Source of the DNA: G963662655 sp963665015 | GTDB taxonomy: Bacteria; Cloacimonadota; Cloacimonadia; Cloacimonadales; JAIOQZ01 | Assembly (NCBI GenBank): GCA_963665015.2 | Contig: CAXXSY010000003.1 | Coordinates: forward strand, 806,001-870,000 | Length of the DNA: 64,000 nucleotides | Direction: 5' to 3' | Part shown: positions 7,487 through 16,383 of the stretch, piece after piece | Numbering within the stretch: position 1 is the first letter of the stretch | Layout of the letters: each line of letters opens with the position of its first letter | Position numbers and translations under genes: made by a program | Notes under the pieces: model-generated | The model's database searches: none | Seen by the model: the letters and a program-made list of their open reading frames with translations, nothing else | What the model was told of the DNA's origin: nothing

Positions 7487-9223
7487 ATGAAAGGAAAATG
7501 GTTTTTACTGGGGTGTTTGACATCCGTTGGTTTGGTCATTCTGTTATTTTTCCTGGCGGTAATCGGCGTGTCGTCGCTTATGCCGGAAAAAACACACAAG
7601 AAGGTCACGGCAGATTCCTGGCTCTGGCTGCCGCTATCGGGCGAGATTCAGGAGTATGTCGAGTACGACGACAGCTTCCTGCCCAACATGGATTTCAGCT
7701 CCTGCCACGATATCGTGGGCGCGATCGAGAAAGCTGCTTCTGACGAGCATATCAAGGGGATCATCCTGGAGCCGTATGGCATGAAGAGCAGCATGGTGAT
7801 TCGCGATCGGATCGGCGAAGCGCTCAAGCAATTTCGGGCGGAAGGAAAGCCCGTCCATGCCTATCTTGAAAGTGCGATGGACGGGGACTACTACATGGCT
7901 GCGTATGCGGACAGGATAACCATGCCTCCGTCGAAATCTTCGTCGCTGATGCTGACCGGCGTAGGCGGCAGCTATATGTTTTACAAGTCGATGCTGGCCA
8001 AGATCGGCATGCACTTCGAGGTCTTCCAGGCCGGTGATTACAAGGGCGCGGGTGAGACCATGTCGCGCGATTCGATGTCGCCCTACATGCGCAAGAATCT
8101 TCAGGGCATCATCGACGGTATCTACGATTACAAGCTCCACAAGCTGGCTGAACTCCGTGAGGGACTTACATACGAATCCCTGAAGGACATAGTTTACGAA
8201 GGCCGCGACAACTTCTTTATCACGCCGGATAAAGCGCTGGAATACAAGCTGATCGACGAACTGAAGTACGAGGAAGACCTGATGACCGAACTCGGCATCG
8301 ACGAGGATCATCTGATCAAGTTTTCGAAGTACGACGCCGATGTCCCGATGCCGAAGATGAACAACGTCGCGGTGGTCTATGCCGAAGGCATGATCGCGGG
8401 ATCGTCCCGGAACTTCGGCGAGAACATCCTCAGTTCGAAGAAGCTCGACGACATCCTGGACGATATTTCCGAGGATTCCACGATCAAGGCCGTGGTGCTT
8501 CGCGTGAACAGCCCGGGCGGCAGCGCGCTCGAGTCGGACAAGATGTGGAGCCGCATCAGCGAGCTGAAAGCCGGCGGTATTCCGGTGGTGGTGTCGATGG
8601 GTGGCGTTGCGGCATCCGGTGGTTACTACATCTCCTGCCCGGCGGACTACGTCTATGCGGAGTCCGCGACGATCACCGGCTCGATCGGCGTTATTGCCAT
8701 GCTGCCGGTCATGGAAGGGACGCGAGAGATGATCGGTCTCCATACCGATGGCGTGAAGCGGGGCAAATTCGCCGATCCGTACAATCCATGGAACGGTTTG
8801 ACACCGGAATTCCGTTCGTCGATGAGCGACCACATCGGCATCGTATATGACGAGTTCAAGACGCGTGTGTCGGAGGGTCGTAACATGCCGTTCGACGCGG
8901 TGGAAGAAATCGCGCAGGGCAAGGTCTATACCAGCGACATGGCGTTGGAAAGCAAGCTGATCGACGAGGTCGGAACGCTGGAAGACGCGGTTGTGAAGGC
9001 GTCCGTCATGGCGAACTTGGATGATTTCGGCACAGTGTTCTATCCCGAGAAGCGTTCCCTGTTCGAGGAGCTGCTGAAGGAGAAACTCGGCTTCTCGTTC
9101 GCGAAGATGTCGGTGGCGCGTCTCCTTATACCGGAGCAGGCACGAAGTGAAGCGGAGAAGATTCTTCATGTTCTGGAGGACGACCCCATTCAGATGCTGA
9201 TGCCTTGCGAGATACGTAACTGA
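7487..9223 (+). CDS. Signal peptide peptidase SppA (long, two-domain type)
   Basis: This 578-residue protein is the long SppA type with tandem crotonase-like domains. It is a membrane-anchored serine protease that clears cleaved signal peptides. An N-terminal transmembrane helix (residues about 5-27) is followed by domain 1, with the catalytic lysine near residue 186 in YKGAGETMSRDSMSPYMRK. Domain 2 carries the nucleophile near residue 377 in SMGGVAASGGYYIS and the TGSIGVI signature. The length compares with about 600 residues in the family. ATG 7487 has AAGGGG 9 bases upstream and is preferred over ATG 7466, which has no ribosome-binding site. It appears monocistronic, with repeat-containing DNA upstream. 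Confidence 0.9.
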   Translation: MKGKWFLLGCLTSVGLVILLFFLAVIGVSSLMPEKTHKKVTADSWLWLPLSGEIQEYVEYDDSFLPNMDFSSCHDIVGAIEKAASDEHIKGIILEPYGMKSSMVIRDRIGEALKQFRAEGKPVHAYLESAMDGDYYMAAYADRITMPPSKSSSLMLTGVGGSYMFYKSMLAKIGMHFEVFQAGDYKGAGETMSRDSMSPYMRKNLQGIIDGIYDYKLHKLAELREGLTYESLKDIVYEGRDNFFITPDKALEYKLIDELKYEEDLMTELGIDEDHLIKFSKYDADVPMPKMNNVAVVYAEGMIAGSSRNFGENILSSKKLDDILDDISEDSTIKAVVLRVNSPGGSALESDKMWSRISELKAGGIPVVVSMGGVAASGGYYISCPADYVYAESATITGSIGVIAMLPVMEGTREMIGLHTDGVKRGKFADPYNPWNGLTPEFRSSMSDHIGIVYDEFKTRVSEGRNMPFDAVEEIAQGKVYTSDMALESKLIDEVGTLEDAVVKASVMANLDDFGTVFYPEKRSLFEELLKEKLGFSFAKMSVARLLIPEQARSEAEKILHVLEDDPIQMLMPCEIRN

Positions 9224-9390
9224 TTGATCTTTCGTCGGATAATGTTTTCCTTGGGATGGATTGTGAAGAAAAAATCCTTGACCGAATAGCGGGGTTTAAA
9301 AATGATCCATGAATCGGTTTATTGCCGCAGGTCGAAAGGCTTGCGGCAGTTCTTAATAGGAAATCATGACACGATAGATGGAGGATTGAC

Positions 9391-10539
9391 ATGTTACGAA
9401 GCAAGAATCTGATCGTGCTGGCGACACTGCTGATGTTCGCATTCAGCGCACTCGTTGCCGGCGGAAGAGACCTGCGCAGCGCCAAGCTTTACAGTTCGCA
9501 GGGGAAGAACGACAAAGCGCTGGATTATTATCTGAAATATCTGGCGGAAGCGGACGACTTAGAAGACGAAGACTATATCGAAGCGCTCTATGCCGTCAGC
9601 GAAATTTACTTCTACGAAAAGGTTCCCTCGCCGGACGGAACGAAAATCGACCTGTTCGAAAAGGCTTATGAATACTATGGAAAGTGCGTTTCCACGCTGG
9701 ACCAGATCAAGGACAAGGTCAATCTCGACAAAGAGAAGATCGATCTGAAATTCGAGGACGAGAACGGCAAGGTTCGGAAGATGACCTTCGCGGACGTGAA
9801 GCACACCAGCGAACTGAAGCAATCCGCCTGTATCGTACGTATCTATAACCTTTCGCTGGAGTTCTTCGGCAAAGAAGATTACGATCAGGCTGCCGCGACG
9901 GTCGGACGTCTTCAGGCGCTCGATCCCGGCTACGCCAACGCCTATCTGCTTCTCGGCAACATCGCGTTGAAGCAGCAGGATATGGATAAGGCTGCCGAGA
10001 ATATGCTGCTGGCAGCTCAGAAAGAGCCGGAACGTGTCGAGCTTAAGGAAACCGCGGCGTCGATCCTGTTCAACCTCAAGCGTTATCAGGATGCGGCAGA
10101 TATCTACGCGGAAATGGCAACGGTCCAGCCCGATTCCGTCTCGCACTGGATGAACCTGGCGATCTGCTATGTCAACATGCAGAACAAGGAAAAGGCGTAC
10201 GAGAATTTCAAGAAGGTTCTCGAACTCGACCCCGCGAACCTCGAAGCGCTGCCTTACGCGTACAACTACTCACTGGACTTCAAGGAACCTCAGAACAGCG
10301 TGAAGTACCTCGAGAAAATGGTCGAGCTCGATCCGGAAAACACCGAGTACATCATCTCGCTGAGCTACAAGTACTACAACGAGAAGATGTACGACGAGGT
10401 GATGACAATCGCCGCAAAATGGCATGAGATGAAGCCGGACGAAAAAGAGCCGGTTCAGTTGCTCTACCGTGCCGCGACAGAGCTGAAGAACCAGGAATTG
10501 ATCAAGAAGTACGAAGCGATGCTTCGGAAGATGCAATAA
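9391..10539 (+). CDS. Exported TPR-repeat protein
   Basis: The 382-residue product has a Sec signal peptide (MLRSKNLIVLATLLMFAFSALVAGG) followed by tetratricopeptide repeats. Visible repeats include AKLYSSQGKNDKALDYYLKYLAEA, GNIALKQQDMDKAAENMLLAAQKEP, ASILFNLKRYQDAADIYAEMATVQPD and AICYVNMQNKEKAYENFKKVLELDP. TPR arrays hold protein complexes together; here the location should be periplasmic. Nothing in the sequence identifies the partner. GGAGG lies 7 bases before the ATG, and TTGACC about 115 bp upstream could belong to a promoter. A strong terminator follows. It is probably a single-gene unit. Confidence 0.75.
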   Translation: MLRSKNLIVLATLLMFAFSALVAGGRDLRSAKLYSSQGKNDKALDYYLKYLAEADDLEDEDYIEALYAVSEIYFYEKVPSPDGTKIDLFEKAYEYYGKCVSTLDQIKDKVNLDKEKIDLKFEDENGKVRKMTFADVKHTSELKQSACIVRIYNLSLEFFGKEDYDQAAATVGRLQALDPGYANAYLLLGNIALKQQDMDKAAENMLLAAQKEPERVELKETAASILFNLKRYQDAADIYAEMATVQPDSVSHWMNLAICYVNMQNKEKAYENFKKVLELDPANLEALPYAYNYSLDFKEPQNSVKYLEKMVELDPENTEYIISLSYKYYNEKMYDEVMTIAAKWHEMKPDEKEPVQLLYRAATELKNQELIKKYEAMLRKMQ

Positions 10540-10557
10540 TCGCGTGAGTTTGTTCGG

Positions 10558-10582
10558 AAAGCGGCATTCGTGCCGCTTTTCG
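10558..10582 (+). terminator. Rho-independent terminator after the TPR gene
   Basis: AAAGCGGCA, a TTCG loop and TGCCGCTTTT form a tight stem with a T-run at 10558-10582, shortly after the stop codon at 10537-10539. Confidence 0.85.
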
Positions 10583-10653
10583 TATATATGCGGATTCCGC
10601 TTGACAACAAAGCGGTTCTGAAATTCGCTTACCAACCATGATATCAATGGGTT

Positions 10654-10740
10654 GCGAAAGTGGCGGAACTGGCAGACGCGCTGGACTTAGAATCCAGTGG
10701 GAGAAATCTCGTAGGGGTTCAAATCCCCTCTTTCGCACCA
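10654..10740 (+). tRNA. tRNA-Leu, anticodon TAG
   Basis: The acceptor GCGAAAG pairs with CTTTCGC, the anticodon arm CTGGA-CTTAGAA-TCCAG gives anticodon TAG (reads CUA), and the long variable arm is that of a class II tRNA. The T arm GGGG-TTCAAAT-CCCC is present and the CCA end is encoded (10738-10740). A TTGACA box lies about 50 bp upstream at 10601. Confidence 0.95.
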
Positions 10741-10773
10741 GATTAAATAAATCATGACATCAGGAGATAAAAA

Positions 10774-12090
10774 GTGGAAAGAGAAATCAAGCAGATTACA
10801 TCCTGCGAGCACGAGCTGACCATCACGGTTCCGGCTGAAGAAGCGATGCAGGAATACCGGAAGATGCTCGGACAGTTTCGCAAATATGCCGTCGTGCCGG
10901 GTTTCCGGAAGGGCAAAGCGCCGCTCGCCATGGTCGAGAACCTCTACGGCGAACGTGCGAAGGAAGAATTTGTAAACGAGAAGCTGAAAGATTTTTATGT
11001 GGAAGCGCTGAAGGAAGAAGACCTCCACCCCGTCACCGAAGCGGAGCCTTTAAAGTGGGAGTGGGAGAAGGACAAGCCCTTCGTCGCGACCTATCGATAC
11101 GAAGTGAAGCCCGAGCTTGGCGAACTCAAGTACCAGGACCTCGAGATCGAATTCGATGCACGGGAAGTGACTGAAGAGCAGGTGGAAGAGACCGTCGAGA
11201 AAACCCGCCGCGAGGTTGGGAACATCGAGCCGGTGGAAGGACCGGTTGGCGAGAATTCCTTCGTAGATGTGGAGATTTACATCAATCCGAATATCCAGGA
11301 TGCTGAAGAAGGCGAACCGTCAGACGAAGAGATCAAGCCGGTCAGTCGCGAGCTGGAAGTGGGCAAGAATCCATTCTCGAAAGCGCTCAACGATCAGCTC
11401 ATCGGCATGAAGGCCGGTGACGAAGGCGAAGCAGAACTCTTCGACAAGCGAGAAGAGGAGATGGACGAAGTTCGCGCGCATTATTCCGAGAACAAGTTTC
11501 GCTTCGTGGTCAAGCAGGTGAAGCAGCTTGTGCTGCCCGAGCTGAACGACGAATTCGCCAAAGACGCCGATTTCGAGTCGATGGACGCCATGCGCGAGAG
11601 TATCCGCAGCGAGCTCCAGAAGCAGGCGGATCATGAGAATCGTCAGGGCGAGGAAGAGGCGATCATCACCGCGCTGATCAAGGCGAACGAATTCGACGTG
11701 CCGAAGCATTTCGTCGAGAACTACGCCTATCAGATGTCGGAATCGATGGCGAAGCAGTACAACATGCCGGTCGAGCAGATCGCTCCGGCGTATATACCGG
11801 TTGCCGAACGCAATGTTCGGGAGTATTATATCGTTGATAAGCTGAAACAGATGCTTGAAATTGACGTTACAGATGATGATAAAGCGGCGATGATCGACGA
11901 GCTTGCCGTGAGCATGAACCTGAAGCCGGAAGAGTACCGCGAGCGGTATCAGAAGCAGATCGACTCGGATGATTTCCGGGACGCGATCGTGCGGAAGAAG
12001 ATCATGCAGAAGGTGAAAGAAGGTTCGAAGATCGTGCCGGTTCCGAAGAAGGAAGAGAACGCGGAAGCGACGGAAGAAACCAAGGAGTAA
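10774..12090 (+). CDS. Trigger factor, ribosome-associated chaperone
   Basis: The 438-residue protein has the trigger-factor layout. The N-terminal ribosome-binding domain carries the signature PGFRKGKAPLAMVENLYG near residues 44-61. A central peptidyl-prolyl isomerase-like domain follows (residues about 150-245, with an acidic insert), then a helical C-terminal chaperone domain ending in a charged tail. It meets nascent chains at the ribosome exit tunnel. The start is GTG, with AGGAG 8 bases upstream. It is followed after 3 bp by clpP and then clpX, the classical tig-clpP-clpX order, so the three are probably co-transcribed. The tRNA-Leu gene just upstream may share the transcript. Confidence 0.93.
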   Translation: MEREIKQITSCEHELTITVPAEEAMQEYRKMLGQFRKYAVVPGFRKGKAPLAMVENLYGERAKEEFVNEKLKDFYVEALKEEDLHPVTEAEPLKWEWEKDKPFVATYRYEVKPELGELKYQDLEIEFDAREVTEEQVEETVEKTRREVGNIEPVEGPVGENSFVDVEIYINPNIQDAEEGEPSDEEIKPVSRELEVGKNPFSKALNDQLIGMKAGDEGEAELFDKREEEMDEVRAHYSENKFRFVVKQVKQLVLPELNDEFAKDADFESMDAMRESIRSELQKQADHENRQGEEEAIITALIKANEFDVPKHFVENYAYQMSESMAKQYNMPVEQIAPAYIPVAERNVREYYIVDKLKQMLEIDVTDDDKAAMIDELAVSMNLKPEEYRERYQKQIDSDDFRDAIVRKKIMQKVKEGSKIVPVPKKEENAEATEETKE

Positions 12091-12093
12091 CTC

Positions 12094-12687
12094 ATGCCGT
12101 TAGTACCGATTGTCGTAGAGCAGAGCGGGCGCAACGAACGGGCGTACGATATCTATTCGCGCCTGTTGAAAGACCGCATTATCTTTCTGGGATCCCCCAT
12201 TGACGACGCGGTCGCCAACATTGTCATCGCGCAGTTGATCCACCTCGAGGGCGAGAACCCCGACAAGGATATCTACATGTACATCAACAGCCCGGGTGGC
12301 GTGATCACCTCGGGTCTGGCGATCTACGACACCATGCAGTTCATCCGTCCCGCCGTGAGTACGATCGCGATCGGTCAGGCTGCCAGCATGGGCGCGTTCC
12401 TGCTCGCCGCCGGTGAGAAGGGGAAACGCTACGCGCTTCCAAACAGCCGTGTCATGATCCATCAGCCGCTGGGCGGCGCGCAGGGTCAGGCAAGCGATGT
12501 CGAGATTCAAACCAAAGAGATACTGTACGCAAAGCAGCGGTTGAACGAGCTTCTCGCGTTTCACACCGGACAGCCGCTCGAGAAAATCGAAAAGGACTCG
12601 GACAGAAATTTCTTCATGCGCGCAATTGAAGCTAAAGAGTACGGCTTGATTGACGATGTAAAAGAGAAGAGACCCGACAAAAAATAA
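12094..12687 (+). CDS. ATP-dependent Clp protease proteolytic subunit ClpP
   Basis: The 197-residue serine protease has the family's usual length. The catalytic serine is in GQAASMGAFLLAAG, the histidine in NSRVMIHQPLGG, and the aspartate lies in the C-terminal third. It assembles as a double heptameric ring that degrades proteins delivered by ClpX. The N-terminus MPLVPIVVEQSGRNERAYDIYSRLLKDRIIFLG is typical. The gene sits 3 bp after tig and 25 bp before clpX in the standard cluster. Confidence 0.96.
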   Translation: MPLVPIVVEQSGRNERAYDIYSRLLKDRIIFLGSPIDDAVANIVIAQLIHLEGENPDKDIYMYINSPGGVITSGLAIYDTMQFIRPAVSTIAIGQAASMGAFLLAAGEKGKRYALPNSRVMIHQPLGGAQGQASDVEIQTKEILYAKQRLNELLAFHTGQPLEKIEKDSDRNFFMRAIEAKEYGLIDDVKEKRPDKK

Positions 12688-12712
12688 AGTCCTTGTATTA
12701 AAGAGGTTTATC

Positions 12713-13951
12713 GTGGATAAATACAACATACTCCACTGTTCGTTCTGCGGTCGAGCCGAGACGGAAGTCCGGCACATGATCAAGGGCGTGGCGGGTAACA
12801 TTTGTGACGAATGCGTCACCATGTGCCACACCATCATCGAAGCAGACCACAAGGAACAGGAGCTTGACGACTTCGATCTGCCCACGCCGAGAAAGCTCAA
12901 GGAATACCTTGATCAGTACGTTATCGGGCAGGAGAAGGCGAAACAGGTCATTTCCGTGGCGGTGTACAACCACTACAAGCGGATATTCAAGCAGCAGCCC
13001 ACCGACGATGTCGAGATCGAGAAGAGCAACATCCTGATGGTGGGCCCGACCGGATCGGGCAAGACGCTCATTGCGCAGACGCTGGCGCGGTTCCTCAAGG
13101 TTCCGTTCGCCATCGCCGACGCGACGACTCTCACCGAGGCCGGATACGTGGGCGAAGACGTCGAGAATATCCTCGTGCGTCTCCTTCAGAACGCCAACTA
13201 CGACGTCGAGAAGGCCAAAACCGGCATCGTCTATGTTGACGAGATCGACAAGATCGCGCGCAAGTCGGAAACCCCGTCCATCACGCGTGACGTCTCCGGT
13301 GAAGGCGTGCAGCAAGCGCTCCTGAAAATCCTCGAAGGCGCGAAGGTCAACGTTCCGCCCAAGGGTGGACGCAAGCACCCGCATCAGGATTTCATCGAGA
13401 TCGACACGACCAAGATTCTCTTCATCGTGGGCGGCGCGTTCTGCGGTCTGGAAAAGATCGTCCAGCAACGTATCAACCAGAAGACGGTCGGGTTCGATGC
13501 CGATATCATCACCTACGAAGACGCTTCCACCGAAATCCTGCCGCAGGTCAATTCCGCCGACCTTCTCAAGTACGGGATCATCCCGGAACTGGTGGGACGC
13601 CTGCCCGTGGTGACCAACTTGCAGGAGCTGACCGAAGAGATGCTCGTGGAGATACTCACCAAGCCCAAGAACGCTATCATCAAGCAGTACAAGAAGCTGT
13701 TCGAGATGGAGGGCGTGGAGCTGGATTTCTCCGCTGACGCGCTCAACGAGATTGCCGCCGTCGCGCTCAAGCAACGCACCGGCGCCCGTGGACTGCGTGC
13801 CATCATGGAAAGCGTAATGCTCGATATCATGTACGACATCCCCGAGATGGGATCGGTCAAGGAATGCATGATATCCAAGGACGTGATCACCGACGGCAAA
13901 GAACCGATCTACGTGTTCGAAAACGAAGAGGAAAAGGGCCAGAGCGCCTGA
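12713..13951 (+). CDS. ClpX, AAA+ unfoldase subunit of ClpXP
   Basis: The 412-residue ClpX begins with a zinc-binding domain (CSFCGR and CDECVTMC, four cysteines). The AAA+ module follows, with Walker A GPTGSGKT, Walker B VYVDEIDKI and sensor motifs. Pore-loop GYVG lies in TEAGYVGEDVEN. The C-terminal domain includes RTGARGLRAIMESVMLD. It recognises, unfolds and passes substrates to ClpP. The start is GTG with AAGAGG upstream. A terminator follows about 20 bp after the stop, closing the tig-clpP-clpX unit. Confidence 0.96.
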   Translation: MDKYNILHCSFCGRAETEVRHMIKGVAGNICDECVTMCHTIIEADHKEQELDDFDLPTPRKLKEYLDQYVIGQEKAKQVISVAVYNHYKRIFKQQPTDDVEIEKSNILMVGPTGSGKTLIAQTLARFLKVPFAIADATTLTEAGYVGEDVENILVRLLQNANYDVEKAKTGIVYVDEIDKIARKSETPSITRDVSGEGVQQALLKILEGAKVNVPPKGGRKHPHQDFIEIDTTKILFIVGGAFCGLEKIVQQRINQKTVGFDADIITYEDASTEILPQVNSADLLKYGIIPELVGRLPVVTNLQELTEEMLVEILTKPKNAIIKQYKKLFEMEGVELDFSADALNEIAAVALKQRTGARGLRAIMESVMLDIMYDIPEMGSVKECMISKDVITDGKEPIYVFENEEEKGQSA

Positions 13952-13970
13952 TTCCTTCTATGCCTTATGT

Positions 13971-14007
13971 AAACCCCGTGGCGATTGCTGCGGGGTTTTC
14001 TGTTTTA
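13971..14007 (+). terminator. Rho-independent terminator after clpX
   Basis: AAACCCCG (13971-13978) pairs with CGGGGTTT (13991-13998), followed by TCTGTTTT. Confidence 0.8.
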
Positions 14008-14038
14008 TGTACCGCCAGGTTTCAACAGGGTATCCTTC

Positions 14039-14187
14039 GGGAACGCGGACGTCCCGTCCGCATCTCTCTCTCTTTTCTTGATCGGCGCTTACATGATTCA
14101 ATGCAAACATGCATCGACGTAGTCGTATTTATCCACTCGATTTGCTACAGAGCTGAAAGAAATGCGGACGGGGACGTCCGCGTTCCC
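14039..14187. repeat. Intergenic element with about 25-bp inverted termini
   Basis: The sequence at 14039-14063 (GGGAACGCGGACGTCCCGTC...) is nearly the exact inverse of 14162-14187, differing by one inserted base. The roughly 100-bp interior codes for nothing I recognise. It resembles a MITE or REP-type element. The surrounding gap 13952-14328 otherwise holds only the clpX terminator and two further repeats. Confidence 0.6.
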
Positions 14188-14191
14188 AGGG

Positions 14192-14263
14192 AATGCCGAG
14201 CTGGAGCTCGGCGGTCCATGGGGGAGGGTAATGCCGAGCTGGAGCTCGGCGGTCCATGGGGAG
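14192..14263. repeat. Tandem pair of GAGCTCGGCGGTCCATGG repeats
   Basis: Two near-identical units of about 33 bp (14192-14225 and 14230-14263) follow each other with a 38-bp period. Each contains the palindrome CCGAGCTGGAGCTCGG. A related sequence (GAGCTTGGCGGACCATGG) occurs at 7395-7412, so this is a dispersed family. Confidence 0.7.
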
Positions 14264-14328
14264 ACGGTCCGGGAAATATTCATTGACACCGGACAGTGAA
14301 AATGCACGCTCCTGATCGAGGAGCTTCG

Positions 14329-16383
14329 ATGGGACAAACTACGCGTAAATTTCTGCAGGAACGAGCGGCGATGATCCTGACCGCGGCACTTGTGGTACCG
14401 ATCTCCATCTTTCTTGCAACCGGTTATTTTCTGCTCAGCACGATCGTCAAACAGAAGGATATCAACAACATCCGCAGTCTGGCGCAGAACGTGAAATTCC
14501 TTGAGAGCAAGCGCACGAGCCAATCGATTCAGAAGCAGATCGCCATCACTGATACGCTGGACGCGATCTACCGGCGCGATATCGACAGCCACTATCTCAA
14601 TTTCCTCACGCGAGAAATCCCCGATCTCGATTCCTATATCCTGTTGACGTCGGTGCGTACGATCGGCTCGGGTATCCAGCTTACGGCGGAACAGCGCGAG
14701 AAGCTTCTGGAGATCAGCAGCGAGCAGAAGGACGGATCGGGCTACTACCTCGCCAACGAGAAACGCTATATCATGACCTATTCGGTGATCGACAGTGACG
14801 ACGAGCCTCCGGCGATCCTCGTGCTCTACTGGAACTACACCGTCCCCGAGAACCTCTATATCAACACGCTCAAGGATTTTCAGACTGTGCGCCTCGACTG
14901 GGACCTCATCAAGTCAGCGCCGGCCGGTTCATACGTGCCCGAGCGTGAGATGATCGACAATATCGTCTCCTCGCCGGACGGCATATACATCGAGGAACAG
15001 CCCGGTAACCTGTTGTCGGCGGAATTCTTCCTGGAGGATATTTTCGGGAAGCCCATCGCCATTGTCATCATGCAGACCGAGCGCTACTTCGTCTTGCAGA
15101 TGAAGCGCTTCTTCTGGATCGGCGGACTGTCGCTGTCGTTTCTGTCGATCGTTTCCGCGCTGCTGCTTGCCCGCAAGGCGGCGTCCTTCCTGATGAATCC
15201 GGTTGAAAAACTCAGCTACGAGATGAATCGCATTGCCAGCAACCCGGTGCGCTCGGAGGAGATCGGCGACGGGCAGTATTCGCAGCTCGACCTGCTGGTG
15301 TCGTCGTTCAACGGGATATTGCGCTCCTTCAAGGAAAACTACGGCTCGGTGAAGAAGTACGAGACCATCGTGACAAACATCAAGGAAGGCATCTTCTGGA
15401 GCGACAACAAGGGCTATCTGGTCATCTCGAACAAGGCGTTCGGTGATATCTTCAGCAGCCTGGGAACCATCGAGAACCTCAGCCAGATATGGGGAAGCAG
15501 CCCAGAGGAGTTCGGCGATAGGATAACCGAGTACAGGGACGGCATGGAGATCGAAATCGATGGGCGTTACTATCTGCTCTTCGTGAACGAATACCGGCAG
15601 GACGATCAGGCGAACTACCTTGGTCTGATCTCGGAGATAACGCAGCAGAAGGAAGCCGAGATCGAGCGCCAGCGACTCGAGATGCAGCTCCAGACTTCAA
15701 AGAAGCTTGCGGAGATAGGTCTTCTGATCGAGGGGATTTCGCACAACCTCAATTCGCCTCTGCACAACATGCTGGCCTACGTCCATTTCCTGCGCAGCGA
15801 GTTCGGCGACCACCGGGACCTCCTGAAATTGCAGGAGAACGGTCAGCGCATGGCGGAGATCATCAAGTCGCTGATGAACCGCATGTCCGAAGCGGTTATC
15901 TTCTCCGCACGACCGATCGAAATCAACGAACTGGTCCGGCTCGAGCTGTCGTTCTTCGATCACAACCTCTATTTCAAGAACAACGTGCGCAAGGTCATCG
16001 AGCTGGAGGACGATCTGCCGAAGATCATGGCGGTGTACAGCGATATCAGCCAGGCGCTTTCCAACCTCATCTCCAACGCGGTCGATGCCGTGAAGGCCAC
16101 ACACAACAAGGTCATTACCATTCAGACGTTCATGCGTGACGAGGACTTGATTATCGCGGTGGAGGATACGGGAATCGGAATTGAACAGGAAGATATGGCG
16201 ACGATATTCGAGCCTTTCCACTCATCGAAGGAGAAGCAGAACGGCATGGGCAGGGGGATAGGGCTGGCGATATCGAAACAGCTTCTGGAGAGCTACGACG
16301 CGATTATCACGGTCGAAAGCACGCCCAATCAGGGGAGCCGTTTCGAGATCGTTTTTCCCAGAGATCGTTTCGTCGAAAGTTAA
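14329..16383 (+). CDS. Membrane-bound sensor histidine kinase
   Basis: The 684-residue kinase has a transmembrane helix near residues 17-40, an extracytoplasmic sensor region of about 215 residues (Cache-like by layout, not proven) and a second helix near residues 255-278. A HAMP-like linker (RKAASFLMNPVEKLSYEMNRIASNP) and a PAS-like region (TIVTNIKEGIFWSDNKGYLVISNKAFGDIF) follow. The phosphoacceptor box is GISHNLNSPLHNML. The ATPase domain has NLISNAVDAV, DTGIGI and GRGIGLAISKQL. No response regulator is adjacent, so the partner is unknown. The start at 14329 is chosen because GAGGAG lies 5 bases upstream; a GTG at 14296 has none. Its stop overlaps by 3 bases with that of kdsA on the other strand. 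Confidence 0.85.
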   Translation: MGQTTRKFLQERAAMILTAALVVPISIFLATGYFLLSTIVKQKDINNIRSLAQNVKFLESKRTSQSIQKQIAITDTLDAIYRRDIDSHYLNFLTREIPDLDSYILLTSVRTIGSGIQLTAEQREKLLEISSEQKDGSGYYLANEKRYIMTYSVIDSDDEPPAILVLYWNYTVPENLYINTLKDFQTVRLDWDLIKSAPAGSYVPEREMIDNIVSSPDGIYIEEQPGNLLSAEFFLEDIFGKPIAIVIMQTERYFVLQMKRFFWIGGLSLSFLSIVSALLLARKAASFLMNPVEKLSYEMNRIASNPVRSEEIGDGQYSQLDLLVSSFNGILRSFKENYGSVKKYETIVTNIKEGIFWSDNKGYLVISNKAFGDIFSSLGTIENLSQIWGSSPEEFGDRITEYRDGMEIEIDGRYYLLFVNEYRQDDQANYLGLISEITQQKEAEIERQRLEMQLQTSKKLAEIGLLIEGISHNLNSPLHNMLAYVHFLRSEFGDHRDLLKLQENGQRMAEIIKSLMNRMSEAVIFSARPIEINELVRLELSFFDHNLYFKNNVRKVIELEDDLPKIMAVYSDISQALSNLISNAVDAVKATHNKVITIQTFMRDEDLIIAVEDTGIGIEQEDMATIFEPFHSSKEKQNGMGRGIGLAISKQLLESYDAIITVESTPNQGSRFEIVFPRDRFVES

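Noticed and set aside
7634..9169. 511-codon minus-strand open frame opposite sppA
   Set aside because: SppA catalytic motifs are intact on the plus strand. The antisense translation is Arg/His-rich and matches nothing.
12698..13774. 358-codon minus-strand open frame opposite clpX
   Set aside because: clpX is unambiguous on the plus strand. The antisense product has no domain.
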